Source: Mucilaginibacter ginsenosidivorans (GTDB lineage: Bacteria; Bacteroidota; Bacteroidia; Sphingobacteriales; Sphingobacteriaceae). From it: DNA of 64,000 bases. The notes under the pieces are model-generated. The model saw nothing but the letters and a program-made list of their open reading frames with translations. It had not been told where the DNA came from and did not search any database. Made by a program: the position numbers and the translations under genes. The stretch spans positions 992,001 through 1,056,000 of the forward strand of contig NZ_CP042436.1 in NCBI RefSeq assembly GCF_007971025.1, given 5' to 3'. Positions 9,013-18,072 of this stretch are shown here, piece after piece. Every line of letters begins with the position of its first letter. Positions within the stretch are counted from its first letter, which is position 1.

Positions 9013-9393
9013 ATGGCCCGGTTGCGCACAATATATTTTATACTCATTGCCGCCATCATTATTTTGGGTCTGCTGTCGCGAAAATACAGCGTTGTGCCGC
9101 TTTGGGTAGGTGATGTGCTTTGGGCTACGATGATCTATTTCATGCTCCGCTTTTTTTATGTTAGCGCGTCAATACAAAAGATAGCAATCATCAGTATCGT
9201 TATCAGTTATACTATAGAGTTCAGCCAGTTATATAAGGCGGAATGGATCGACAACCTGCGGCACACCTTTTTCGGCAGGATGGTTTTAGGCGAGACCTTT
9301 TTATGGGGCGATCTGCTATCGTACACCGCCGGCATTCTGATAGGGCTGACCATTGACGTTTTAATACGAAAACAACCGTCGTTAAAAGGCTGA
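9013..9393 (+). CDS. DUF2809-family membrane protein
   Basis: The 126-residue protein has four predicted transmembrane helices and the conserved features of the DUF2809 family: a segment around YTIEFSQLYKAEW in the middle and LGETFLWGDLLSY before the last helix. No biochemical function is known for the family. It is translated immediately after the lipoprotein (3-bp gap). Confidence 0.75.
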   Translation: MARLRTIYFILIAAIIILGLLSRKYSVVPLWVGDVLWATMIYFMLRFFYVSASIQKIAIISIVISYTIEFSQLYKAEWIDNLRHTFFGRMVLGETFLWGDLLSYTAGILIGLTIDVLIRKQPSLKG

Positions 9394-9415
9394 TTAACAA
9401 GCGATTTATACCGAA

Positions 9416-9432
9416 TATTCCTGGCAGGAATA
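9416..9432. repeat. Short perfect inverted repeat
   Basis: TATTCCT-GGC-AGGAATA (7-bp arms, 3-bp loop) follows the DUF2809 gene by 22 bp. There is no T-run after it, so it may be a weak terminator, an operator for the gene at 9549, or chance. Confidence 0.3.
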
Positions 9433-9548
9433 AATAACCACTCTCCTTAAAAAGGGCTTTCCCATGCTTTTAGAACCTTATTTGGGTATATACCGTACTA
9501 AGTGTTTCAAATACAATTATACATCACAACAAAATTGTAAGGGAAGTA

Positions 9549-10691
9549 ATGACCGAAACAGATATCCGCCTGCTGGCTGTGGAGCGGTTCAAGAGCCTTG
9601 ACCTGGAGAATGATTCAGAGTTCCGGGAATTGGTACAAATGGCTTCCGACGTTTGCGATACGCCCATCGCTTTGCTTACGCTGCTTGACCACGATACCCA
9701 ATGGCTTAAAGTGCGCAAAGGCACTGACATTGCCAGCATGCCAAGGGAAATTTCGTTTTGTGACCATACGATAAGGGATGATTCTGTGATGATCGTTCCT
9801 GATGCGACTGCTGACGAGCGTTTTACCAATAACCCTATTGTTGCCAGCGACCCCCATATCCGTTTTTATGCCGGAGCGTCGCTGATAACCAACGACGGGC
9901 ATAGGATAGGCAGTTTGTGCGTGATAGACCTGGAGCCGCATCAACTGACGCGCCAGCAGGAATTGTTGCTCAAAATGCTTTCCAAACAGGCCGTTAACCT
10001 AATGGAATACCGCATAAGTGCTGAATTGTTGGAAAAGAACAAGATCGAATTCGAGCGCCAAAAGAAAATAATTCGGGAGGTTCAGATAACGCAGCGTTCA
10101 TTTTTTGAAAGCGCACCAAACTTTCATGCACTTTTAGGTAAGCGCGGCGAAGTGATAGATTTTAATAAGATAGCCTATAACTTTATACACAAGGTTCACG
10201 GGGTTGAGCTGCGCCGCGGTGTGATGATGCTGCGGTATATAGCACCGGATTTTGCGGACAAGTTTATCAGGGGCTTTAATATGGCCGTAGTTGGCGACCA
10301 TGCCTTTGAGGAGGGGTCTACCGATTACGGGGCGCATGGCGTTATTTATTGGGAGGCATCTTTTGAAACCGCGCGCGACCCGAATAATGAGATCATCGGT
10401 ATATCCTATATCATCCGTGACGTTACCGACAGAAAGGTAAGGGAACATAAAATAATAGATCAAAACCAGTCTCTGCTCAAGATAGCGCACATGCAGGCGC
10501 ACGAATTCAGGGCGCCGCTCACCACCATCACCGGGATGATGGACCTGATAAAAGCCGAAGACTACCAGGCACCTAAGGAATATTTTGAACTACTTGAAAA
10601 TGCAGTAAAAAATCTTGACGGAAAGATACGCGAGGTGGTGGATAACGTGGATAATATTGTGCTGGAAGGTACCGAAGTATACAAAGCCTAA
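9549..10691 (+). CDS. GAF-PAS protein with histidine phosphotransfer (HisKA) helix but no ATPase domain
   Basis: The 380-residue protein begins with a GAF domain (about 10-155; PREISFCDHTI and DPHIRFYAGASL are typical). A coiled segment and a PAS domain follow (about 180-300, ending in GISYIIRDVTDR). A dimerisation/phosphoacceptor helix then carries an intact H-box (QAHEFRAPLTTI, His near 317). It stops about 60 residues later with no N, G1 or G2 boxes, so it cannot bind ATP as an ordinary kinase. No HATPase remnant follows on the plus strand. It could be phosphorylated in trans or serve as a sensor for a partner kinase. The neighbouring gene converges with a 4-bp overlap. Confidence 0.85.
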   Translation: MTETDIRLLAVERFKSLDLENDSEFRELVQMASDVCDTPIALLTLLDHDTQWLKVRKGTDIASMPREISFCDHTIRDDSVMIVPDATADERFTNNPIVASDPHIRFYAGASLITNDGHRIGSLCVIDLEPHQLTRQQELLLKMLSKQAVNLMEYRISAELLEKNKIEFERQKKIIREVQITQRSFFESAPNFHALLGKRGEVIDFNKIAYNFIHKVHGVELRRGVMMLRYIAPDFADKFIRGFNMAVVGDHAFEEGSTDYGAHGVIYWEASFETARDPNNEIIGISYIIRDVTDRKVREHKIIDQNQSLLKIAHMQAHEFRAPLTTITGMMDLIKAEDYQAPKEYFELLENAVKNLDGKIREVVDNVDNIVLEGTEVYKA

Positions 10692-10825
10692 TCGCGCCGG
10701 ATAACAGAAAAGGCGATACCTAAAGCTGCACCGATAGCCACGCCCATAGCTACATTTTTCATAGCTACGCCGATACCGGCGCCAATGGCAATACCGATGG
10801 GCAAAAAGTAAAAACGTCTTCTCAT
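10688..10825 (-). CDS. Small glycine-zipper membrane protein
   Basis: The ATG at 10825 (MRRRFYFLP) gives 45 residues. There are two short hydrophobic runs rich in Gly and Ala at regular spacing (IGIAIGAGIGVA and MGVAIGAALGIA), the pattern of glycine-zipper proteins that oligomerise in membranes. The open frame extends upstream to 10894, but those residues are polar and atypical. It overlaps the end of the GAF-PAS gene by 4 bp on the opposite strand. Function unknown. Confidence 0.45.
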   Translation of the reverse strand: MRRRFYFLPIGIAIGAGIGVAMKNVAMGVAIGAALGIAFSVIRRD

Positions 10826-10919
10826 GCCTAAAGGTAAGCAATTTGAGCCGGTTTTACCAAGGGCGCACCATTCAGCCAGGACGCGCCTTGCCACGAAAGA
10901 ATGGTTTGATACAGGGGCG

Positions 10920-11108
10920 TTAGCTGTTTTTTAAAGGGGCTTTGGCGCGGCGTTCTGCTGCCGACGTATCAACGGGACCCTGGGGCGAATCTTTTCGTTT
11001 GGCTGCGCTGTCGTCAACCTCTTTTTTCCCTTTGGCTTGCCTGATGATCAAAATAATGGCTCCAAGCATAAATAAGCCGATAAATACAAAAGCAAATGGT
11101 AGTGTCAT
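10920..11108 (-). CDS. Small single-pass membrane protein
   Basis: The 62-residue product has one N-terminal transmembrane helix (about residues 3-23) and a charged, low-complexity C-terminal tail rich in Lys, Asp, Ser and Ala, with a probable cytoplasmic tail. No family is recognised. About 95 bp without a gene separate it from the glycine-zipper protein on the same strand. Confidence 0.45.
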   Translation of the reverse strand: MTLPFAFVFIGLFMLGAIILIIRQAKGKKEVDDSAAKRKDSPQGPVDTSAAERRAKAPLKNS

Positions 11109-11247
11109 GGCATTGATCTTTTAATAAAAAACCAATTGCAACAAGGCTATTATAAAGTTAACATGCGTCAGTGGCTATAGTTTTAGCAAATGCCTAAACT
11201 TATTGTTATCCTGCAAAGGTTATTTATCGACACACTGCCGGCCGCGT

Positions 11248-12048
11248 TTACAACTGCGCAGCGAAAAACTTAAGCGAGGTAATAACATGTTCGGCCCAGT
11301 AGGTCCATTCGTGGCCGCCGGGGTATTCGTCGTAAATATGCGGGATGCCTTCTTTTTCCATTTTCTGGTGCAGGTCGCGGTTGTATTTGATCAGCATATC
11401 ATCCTTACCACAATCAAAACGCATGGGCGGCAATTGGTTGCGGTATTGTTTAAAGGTAGCCAACAAATCCTCGTTCACAATATCCTGCTGCATGTAGTTT
11501 TTGAGGCTTTCCTGGACAAAAAGCCTCACCTGCGGAAGACTGGTGATGGACGAGAGGCCTGACATGCCCTTGAATTTATAACCATATTTGGCCCCGATGC
11601 GCAGCGCACCGAAGCCTCCCATCGAAAGACCCGATATAAACAGCGGCGAGCTTTTATGCGCACCGTCGATAACGCCTGTAACGGCATCTATCACGTCTTC
11701 GGCTATCCATTTTTCAAAGTTCAGGCCGTTGTGTGGCAGGTAGGCCGATCCATCGCCCCATAAACCGTCCGAAGGCATGGCCAGTATCATCGGCGGCAGT
11801 TCGCCCGCTTTTACCAGTTCGTCCAGTTTCAGGTGCACACCCGAGCTGAGCGCCCAGCTCCATGCACTGCCATACACGCCATGCAATAGTATCACAATGG
11901 GTAAAACATCGGTTTTTTCAGCAACCGGGGGTGCGTACACGCAAATATCGCCGCGACCCTTAAGGTTGGGCGACTTTACCGTTATAAAACGCAGGCCGCC
12001 TGCCTCAAACTGCGGATTCGAAACTTCAACTGTTCTGAACCGGGACAT
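11248..12048 (-). CDS. Alpha/beta-hydrolase, esterase D-type
   Basis: The start at 12048 (MSRFRTVEV) gives 266 residues and lies 8 bp after the stop of the alcohol dehydrogenase. The longer frame to 12126 would overlap that gene by about 70 bp. The oxyanion-side HGVYGSAWSW motif, the nucleophile elbow GLSMGGFG and a terminal GGHEWTYW carrying the catalytic His are visible. This is the fold of feruloyl/acetyl esterases and S-formylglutathione hydrolase. No signal peptide is seen, so it is cytosolic. Its pairing with a Zn-dependent dehydrogenase suggests aldehyde-adduct detoxification or small-ester turnover, which is an inference. Confidence 0.75.
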   Translation of the reverse strand: MSRFRTVEVSNPQFEAGGLRFITVKSPNLKGRGDICVYAPPVAEKTDVLPIVILLHGVYGSAWSWALSSGVHLKLDELVKAGELPPMILAMPSDGLWGDGSAYLPHNGLNFEKWIAEDVIDAVTGVIDGAHKSSPLFISGLSMGGFGALRIGAKYGYKFKGMSGLSSITSLPQVRLFVQESLKNYMQQDIVNEDLLATFKQYRNQLPPMRFDCGKDDMLIKYNRDLHQKMEKEGIPHIYDEYPGGHEWTYWAEHVITSLKFFAAQL

Positions 12049-12055
12049 TTTATGT

Positions 12056-13174
12056 TCATTCAAATACGATGACCCCTTTGGCGTTTCGTCCATTAAGTAA
12101 GTCATCAAAGGCTTTATCAAGTTCATCTAATTTATAAGTACGGGTAATCATCTCCTCAAGCAACAGTTCACCGCGCTCATATAGATCTATAATTTCTGGA
12201 AAGTCGATTTGTGGCCTGCATTGGCCGTATAAAGGGTTAATGTAGGTTTTATCCCATTCAAACAAATTCATGTCTATGGTAATTTCCTGTTCAATGCCGC
12301 TTACCTGCACGGCCATGCCCGCGTTGCGCACCATGGCCAGGGGGGCGGCCCCCAGCTCGGGTATGGCGGTACATTCAAAGGCGTAATCGGAGCCGCGGCC
12401 ATCGGTTAATTTTTTAACCTGTTCGGCTGCTTTCAGCAAACCCTTGTCATTTTTATCGGCGCGTAAACTATAAGTGGCGCCAAATGCGCGGGCCATGGTC
12501 AGTTTATTGGGATTTATGTCGATGGCGATTATCATACCCGCCCCGGCTACTTTGGCTCCCTGGATAACACTAAGACCTACGCCTCCTGTCCCAAGTACTA
12601 CGACCGAGGAACCGGGTTTTACTTTGGCCGCATTAACTACCGAGCCATAACCCGTCATTACCCCGCAGCTGATAATGCTTGCTGCAGGAAAGCTCATTTT
12701 TTTGGAAAGGTTTTTTACTAATGCTGATTGTTTGACCAGGGTATATTCGGATAGCGTGCCGATGTTGAACGAGCGAAGCAGAGGTTCGCCCTTATACAAG
12801 GTACCGGATGGATCGGCATGGCCGGAGGTGTAGCCGTTACCACCTGCTGCTACCGGCGAGGCCACTTCGCACAGATGCTGGTTGCCTGCAAGGCATTGAA
12901 AACAACGCCCGCAGTGCATGGCCCAGTTCAGGATCACGTTATCGCCTGCCACTAATCCTTTTACATCCCTGCCTGTTTTAACAACTATTCCTGCCCCTTC
13001 GTGTCCTATTATCAGTTGTTTGCCCCAGCTTAGTGAATCGTAGTCCGTATGGCATAGCCCTGCTGCTTTGAGTTTGACAAGCACCTCATCTTCTTTCGGA
13101 TCCCCCACCACTATATCGCCTATCTCAAAATGTCCGGCCCCGTTTGTAATCGCGGCTTTGCACTGAATTTCCAT
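12056..13174 (-). CDS. Zinc-dependent alcohol dehydrogenase (class III/MDR family)
   Basis: This 372-residue medium-chain dehydrogenase has the catalytic-zinc motifs GLCHTDYD and GHEGAGIV. The structural-zinc lobe shows four Cys (CGRCFQC followed by LCE), and the NAD-binding Rossmann motif is VLGTGGVGLSV with Asp in AIDINPNK, indicating NAD preference. Sequence style is nearest to class III ADH/S-(hydroxymethyl)thiol dehydrogenases. An esterase gene follows 8 bp downstream, as in formaldehyde-detoxification pairs, but the native thiol cofactor is unknown here. Since an ergothioneine operon lies nearby, thiol-adduct chemistry deserves consideration. Confidence 0.85.
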   Translation of the reverse strand: MEIQCKAAITNGAGHFEIGDIVVGDPKEDEVLVKLKAAGLCHTDYDSLSWGKQLIIGHEGAGIVVKTGRDVKGLVAGDNVILNWAMHCGRCFQCLAGNQHLCEVASPVAAGGNGYTSGHADPSGTLYKGEPLLRSFNIGTLSEYTLVKQSALVKNLSKKMSFPAASIISCGVMTGYGSVVNAAKVKPGSSVVVLGTGGVGLSVIQGAKVAGAGMIIAIDINPNKLTMARAFGATYSLRADKNDKGLLKAAEQVKKLTDGRGSDYAFECTAIPELGAAPLAMVRNAGMAVQVSGIEQEITIDMNLFEWDKTYINPLYGQCRPQIDFPEIIDLYERGELLLEEMITRTYKLDELDKAFDDLLNGRNAKGVIVFE

Positions 13175-13420
13175 CGGCTTTTTTCACCTAATAACGATAC
13201 TCCGGGGTACCGCAAAAGAGGCTGCAAAGTAACGGCCATTATATCGGCAAAAAAACAACAATATTGGCCGATTATTGGTGTATATTATTCGCTGTTTTTT
13301 ATATTTACGAGAGTTGGAATAAAAATGCAACTTTCAGATAATTTTTTACACTTTTAGAATAATTTCTTCATTTTTTCCAAACGTTGCTTAGCTTACTTTG
13401 TATGCTCTTAAACCATTGAA

Positions 13421-15019
13421 ATGAAAAGTAAATTTCTATTGTTATTGTGCTTAATTTCAGGCATTAATGTTTTGGCACAGAAAAAGAAAATAGTACCGAA
13501 GGTTATGGTAAAGGACGAAGTGATCTATCATATTTTCCAGCGCAGTTTTTATGACAGCAATGGTGATAACCACGGCGACCTGAACGGTATACGGGAAAAA
13601 CTTGACTACCTGCAACACCTGGGCGTTACAGCCATACTACTGACACCGCTGTACGACTCGCCGTTCTATCATAATTATTTTGCCGATGATTTTAAAGCGA
13701 TTGACCCCAAATACGGCACCATGCAGGACTACCTGGCCCTTATCAGGGACCTGCATAAGCGCGGCATGAAGTTTTACATGGATATGGAAACGCAATATGT
13801 GACGCAGGGGCACGACTGGTGGGTGGACGGCGTTGGCGACCCGCAGTCGAAATACAGCGATTATATCTTATACGATGATTCGGCACATACACAGCCGAGC
13901 ACCATCATATTCGACCTGAAAGGCTTGAAAGGCTACGACGGCGTTTATAAAAAGATAACCACCGTAAACCTGAACAGCCCGAAGGTGCAGGATTATAATT
14001 ATCACCTGTTCAAATTCTGGATGGACCCCAACGGCGACGGCAGGTTCGAGGATGGGGTGGACGGTTTCCGGCTTGATCACATGATGGATAATTTGGATAA
14101 CAAACCGGCACTGCCACACCTGTTCAGCACGTTCTGGGACCCACTGTTTGCCAAATTGCGGAAGGTGAACCCCAGAATAAGCTTTGTGGCCGAACAGGCC
14201 AATTGGGCCACCTTTGGGAAGGACTATCTTACAGCGGGCGGTGTGGACAGGGTGTTCGGCTTCCGGCTGGCCATGGCTATACGCTCGTTCGATAAATCGC
14301 AACTGGCAAAGGCTGCCGATTCGACGTTCCAACTGGTTAAGAACGGGAAGCAGCAGATAGTATTTATCGAGAACCACGACATGGCGAGGTTTAGCTATGG
14401 CGTAAAGGGCGATATTGCGAGGCTGAAGATTGGCGCCGCGCTTAATTTGCTGCTTGGCGGCATTCCTTCTATCTACTACGGGCAGGAGATCGGTATGTCG
14501 GGAACCAATGCGAGCCTGGGCGCAACCGACGCGAACGATATCCCCAACCGGTCGGCATTTGACTGGTACAAAAGCGGCAAAGGCAAGGGTATGGCCTATT
14601 GGTACAAGCAAAAGGGCCCGTGGAAAGAGAAATTCGAAACCGATAAACCTAACGACGGCATATCGCTGGAAGAACAAACGGAGGACCCCAACTCGTTATT
14701 GAACTTTTACCGCGAAATGCTGGCCCTGCGCAAGGCAAACCCGGTACTGATAGGTGGCGCCTATAAAACATTGACCAATAATAACGACCAGGTGTTCTCG
14801 TTTCAGCGGACGGAAAACGGGAAAAGGATAGTGGTAGCGGTAAACCTGTCGGAAAGGAACCAGGATGTAGCCATACAAATTGGTGGAAAAGAGACCAAAC
14901 TTAACCAGCTGCACGGCATTGTAAAGGCTACAATAGTACCAGCAGCAAAAGCCGGCGATCCGAATACCATCAAATTAAACATGGCGCCTAACGGGGTTGA
15001 GGTGTGGGGGTTGGAGTAG
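13421..15019 (+). CDS. Secreted GH13 alpha-amylase-family enzyme
   Basis: The 532-residue protein has a signal peptide (MKSKFLLLLCLISG to about VLAQ) and a GH13 barrel. Conserved region II is DGFRLDHMM (nucleophile Asp), region III FVAEQAN (acid/base Glu) and region IV FIENHDMAR. The EVIYHIFQRSFYDSNGD start of the barrel is typical of alpha-amylases, oligo-glucosidases and cyclomaltodextrinases. A C-terminal beta domain ends at VEVWGLE. It is likely periplasmic and acts on alpha-1,4-glucan oligosaccharides. A weak -7-like box (TTACTTTG, 13393-13400) lies 20 bp before the ATG. The 245-bp upstream gap holds nothing else clear. Confidence 0.88.
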   Translation: MKSKFLLLLCLISGINVLAQKKKIVPKVMVKDEVIYHIFQRSFYDSNGDNHGDLNGIREKLDYLQHLGVTAILLTPLYDSPFYHNYFADDFKAIDPKYGTMQDYLALIRDLHKRGMKFYMDMETQYVTQGHDWWVDGVGDPQSKYSDYILYDDSAHTQPSTIIFDLKGLKGYDGVYKKITTVNLNSPKVQDYNYHLFKFWMDPNGDGRFEDGVDGFRLDHMMDNLDNKPALPHLFSTFWDPLFAKLRKVNPRISFVAEQANWATFGKDYLTAGGVDRVFGFRLAMAIRSFDKSQLAKAADSTFQLVKNGKQQIVFIENHDMARFSYGVKGDIARLKIGAALNLLLGGIPSIYYGQEIGMSGTNASLGATDANDIPNRSAFDWYKSGKGKGMAYWYKQKGPWKEKFETDKPNDGISLEEQTEDPNSLLNFYREMLALRKANPVLIGGAYKTLTNNNDQVFSFQRTENGKRIVVAVNLSERNQDVAIQIGGKETKLNQLHGIVKATIVPAAKAGDPNTIKLNMAPNGVEVWGLE

Positions 15020-15182
15020 AAATATCATATCAACCTAATTGATTTAGCTACGGGTTGCTTAGTATGTTGGCTTGCAGTGTTTGGCTTGCTGTTATGCAAA
15101 CTAAAGAACCGTCATAACCTGAATTTTTGGAACTAACGAATTATTCGAATTCCACCAATTCTTAAATTCGGCACCCTATTTT

Positions 15183-16079
15183 TCAGGCTGAAGCTTTGAC
15201 CTCTGCGCCGTCAAATTCGTGCATAAAGTTTTTCCGGTAGTTGAGCGGGCTCTGGTGCATTTTGTTTTTGAACATTTTATAAAAATGGGATACGTCGCCG
15301 AAGCCGCTTTCAAAAGAAATATCGGATATGGGCTTATCCGTTTGCACCAATTGCTGGGTGGCGTAGTTGAGCCGGTATTCGATCACGGTTTCCATAAATG
15401 TTTTGCGGGTGATCTTTTTAAAATATTTACAAAAAGCATTGGGCGTCATGTGTGCTATGCCCGATGCCTCGTCCAGCGATACGTGGTTCCTGAAATTATC
15501 TACCAGGTAAGCAAACACCGGGTTTATGCGCTCCTGCTCGGCACGCGATTGTTCGGCAATGCTCCGCTGCTGGTCAAGCAGGGCGTATTCGTTCGATACG
15601 GCCAGGCGCTGTAATATTTCGAGCAGGCCGATCAGCATTTTAAAATTGCCCTTCTCTTCGGCAAGCAGTGCCATGCTTTGGTTCACAACATCGCGGGTGG
15701 CGCCTTTAAAACTAATACCGCTGCCGCTTTTCTGGAACATCTTTCTGATAACCTGCAATTCGGGTCTGCCGAAAAACTCCTCGCCCATAAAGTTAATACC
15801 GAACTGTATCACAATGGCGCTCGCTCCTTCGTTCTCAGGTTCGCCGGGTGCAAGTTTCCAGCAATGCGGCAGGTTCGAGCCTAAAAACACCAGGTCGCCG
15901 GTGCCGAAATCCTCCATGTGGCTGCCGACATAGCGCTTACCTTTGCCACGTATGATATAGGTCAATTCAAATTCTTCGTGAAAGTGGTATGGGGCATCGA
16001 ACGCCGATATTTCGAACGTGCGGGCAAGGAAGGAGTGCCCGCTGGCCGGTTGAAGTATTTCGTAGGATGCCTTTATCAT
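15183..16079 (-). CDS. AraC-family transcriptional regulator with cupin sensor domain
   Basis: This 298-residue protein has an N-terminal cupin/AraC-binding domain (residues about 15-95; PYHFHEEFELTYIIRGKGKR) and a C-terminal double HTH (from about 190; SLDEASGIAHMTPNAF then ISDISFESGFGDVSHFYKMFK). The C-terminal signature is canonical. It is transcribed divergently from the phytanoyl-CoA-dioxygenase-like gene, with about 125 bp between starts, and may regulate that gene. The inducer is unknown. Related regulators in Bacteroidota respond to sugars. Confidence 0.85.
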   Translation of the reverse strand: MIKASYEILQPASGHSFLARTFEISAFDAPYHFHEEFELTYIIRGKGKRYVGSHMEDFGTGDLVFLGSNLPHCWKLAPGEPENEGASAIVIQFGINFMGEEFFGRPELQVIRKMFQKSGSGISFKGATRDVVNQSMALLAEEKGNFKMLIGLLEILQRLAVSNEYALLDQQRSIAEQSRAEQERINPVFAYLVDNFRNHVSLDEASGIAHMTPNAFCKYFKKITRKTFMETVIEYRLNYATQQLVQTDKPISDISFESGFGDVSHFYKMFKNKMHQSPLNYRKNFMHEFDGAEVKASA

Positions 16080-16204
16080 TTGCTTATTTTAATAAATTCA
16101 AACCCATAGGACAAGGTACGGATAAAATAATCCATTATTACACCATTTTCTTCATTTTTTTTCGTTGTGTGGTTAAACTATTTTTGAGTATAAACCAATT
16201 TGAC

Positions 16205-17026
16205 ATGACTACGACTATTTCGGGCCTGCCCGGGTTAAATGACCTTAAAGACACCCCCGCTGAAAATATAAATGAGTTCGCCGAAAAAGGGCATACCATG
16301 GTAAGGGATATATTATCCGCGGATGAGATGGCCGCCTATCGCCCGGTTATCGTTGATGCAGCAGAAAGATACAATACCGAAAGACGCAAAATGCAGGACC
16401 GTGATACTTATGGCAAGGCTTTTTTGCAGATAATGAACCTTTGGCGCGTGGATGAAGGCGTAAAAAAGTTTGTATTGGCAAAGCGCCTGGCAAAGATCGC
16501 TGCCGACCTGATGGGCGTTGAAAATGTCCGTATCTACCACGACCAGGCCCTTTTTAAAGAGCCGGGCGGTGGCCCAACCCCGTGGCACCAGGACCAGTAT
16601 TATTGGCCGATAGACACTAACAATACCATTACTATGTGGATGCCGCTAATTGATATTGACTTGGATATGGGTATGCTGACTTTCGCTTCGGGTTCCTATG
16701 ATAAGGGATCGATATTTGATTATGAGATATCCGACGAATCGGAAAGTGCATTTGACGATTATGTAAGGGGGCACAAGTTCCCGATAAGCAGGGCGACAAC
16801 CATGAAAGCCGGTGATGCGACCTTTCACCGTGGATTTACGATACACAATGCGCCGGGAAATAATTCTAATAAAATGCGCGAGGTAATGACCATCATTTAC
16901 CTGGCCGACGGCGCACGGGTTTCGCCACCTAAAAACGAGTGGCAAAAAAATGACCTGGCCAAATGGATGATGAATAAGCCCGTTGGCGAACTGATCGATT
17001 CTGAATTAAACCCGAAAGTACTTTAA
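16205..17026 (+). CDS. Phytanoyl-CoA dioxygenase-family Fe(II)/2-oxoglutarate oxygenase
   Basis: The start at 16205 (MTTTISGLPG) gives 273 residues, a normal length. The frame upstream of it runs into the divergent regulator region and is not coding. The 2-His-1-carboxylate motif is visible as WHQDQYYW (His and Asp), with a distal His in FHRGFTIHNAPG and a 2-oxoglutarate-binding basic residue nearby (NKMREV). Members hydroxylate diverse small molecules, and the substrate here is unknown. It converges on egtD with only a hairpin between them. Confidence 0.8.
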   Translation: MTTTISGLPGLNDLKDTPAENINEFAEKGHTMVRDILSADEMAAYRPVIVDAAERYNTERRKMQDRDTYGKAFLQIMNLWRVDEGVKKFVLAKRLAKIAADLMGVENVRIYHDQALFKEPGGGPTPWHQDQYYWPIDTNNTITMWMPLIDIDLDMGMLTFASGSYDKGSIFDYEISDESESAFDDYVRGHKFPISRATTMKAGDATFHRGFTIHNAPGNNSNKMREVMTIIYLADGARVSPPKNEWQKNDLAKWMMNKPVGELIDSELNPKVL

Positions 17027-17032
17027 CGTATT

Positions 17033-17060
17033 GTAAAGACGCGTGGTCTTGCGTCTTTAC
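17033..17060. terminator. Bidirectional hairpin terminator
   Basis: GTAAAGACGC and GCGTCTTTAC form a perfect 10-bp stem with an 8-base loop. It lies between the stop codons of two convergent genes (17026 and 17066), so it should end both the dioxygenase transcript and the ergothioneine operon. Confidence 0.75.
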
Positions 17061-17065
17061 CTGTA

Positions 17066-18055
17066 TTATTTCGCCATCCAGATCGCATCCAGGAACCATT
17101 TCTTGCTGTCAAAAAAGCAATTGATGGCCTTAAAACCTGCATTGTCAGCAATCTGCTCGGTTTGCAAAACGGTAAATTTCTGTGATATTTCCATGTAGAT
17201 ATATTCATCTTTCCGGAAACGGATATGTTCTTTACCGATGGTCACTTCCTGGTCTTCAAGGCTGACGAGATAACTTTTGCATGCACCCGTTTCGGGATCA
17301 TAGGTGGCGTAATGATCGAATTTGCTAAGGTGGAAATCAGCATGAAGTTCGCGATTTATCCTTTCCAGCAAATTCAGGTTGAACCGTTTGGTGATCCCCT
17401 CCGAGTCGTTGTACGCGGCCAAAACCGTTTTAGGATTTTTCTTAAGATCAAAGCCCATTAGTACCATATCGCCTTCGGCAAGATGTTCGCGCAAGGTTTT
17501 ACAAAACGCCGCGGCATCGCCAGCTGTCATATTACCGATGTTCGACCCCAGGAACATCACCACTTTGCGCCTTTGGGACATTGCAGCGGCCTCTTTCAGC
17601 ATTTCAAAGTACTCGCCGTTGAGCCCCTGTATCTTCAAACCGGGTAGGGTTACGGGCAAATTATCGGTTAGGTAATTGATCACATTACCTGATATATCGA
17701 TAGGGAGATAAGTAAAATCAGTCTTTTGCTTTAAAAGGTATTCCAGCAGGTACAATGATTTTGTAGCGTCGCCCGCGCCAAGTTCTATCAGGTCGAATCC
17801 ATCGCCTTCAGCGATGATCGCCTCAGCAAGTTCAGCGGTTTTTTCCGAGAATATCTCCATTTCGCACCGGGTGGGATAGTATTCCTGGCAATTCATTATT
17901 TCCTGGAATATTTTGTCACCCTTGGCGTCATAAAAATATTTTGAGTTCAAGCGCTTCGGCGTCGACCTTAAACCTGATATAACATCCTTATAAAAGTTGT
18001 CTGTTTTGTCCTTTTTAAGGTGGTATGCTCCAAAAACTATAGCTGGTGATCCCAT
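17066..18055 (-). CDS. egtD: L-histidine N-alpha-methyltransferase (EgtD)
   Basis: The enzyme trimethylates histidine to hercynine using SAM, the first step of ergothioneine synthesis. The 329-residue length is typical. The family signature KYFYDAKGDKIF...EYYPTRCE occupies about 39-65, the SAM-binding segment is LIELGAGDATKS (89-100), and substrate-loop motifs MFLGSNIGN and FDLKKNP follow. It is the last gene of the operon, 17 bp after egtB, and ends at a strong hairpin. The cytosolic enzyme acts just before EgtB. No fused OvoA-type architecture is present, which favours ergothioneine over ovothiol. Confidence 0.93.
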   Translation of the reverse strand: MGSPAIVFGAYHLKKDKTDNFYKDVISGLRSTPKRLNSKYFYDAKGDKIFQEIMNCQEYYPTRCEMEIFSEKTAELAEAIIAEGDGFDLIELGAGDATKSLYLLEYLLKQKTDFTYLPIDISGNVINYLTDNLPVTLPGLKIQGLNGEYFEMLKEAAAMSQRRKVVMFLGSNIGNMTAGDAAAFCKTLREHLAEGDMVLMGFDLKKNPKTVLAAYNDSEGITKRFNLNLLERINRELHADFHLSKFDHYATYDPETGACKSYLVSLEDQEVTIGKEHIRFRKDEYIYMEISQKFTVLQTEQIADNAGFKAINCFFDSKKWFLDAIWMAK

Positions 18056-18072
18056 AATGTAGCTGTTATTAG

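Noticed and set aside
13868..14677. Minus-strand frame of 269 residues
   Set aside because: It is a shadow of the GH13 amylase, whose catalytic motifs are clear on the plus strand.
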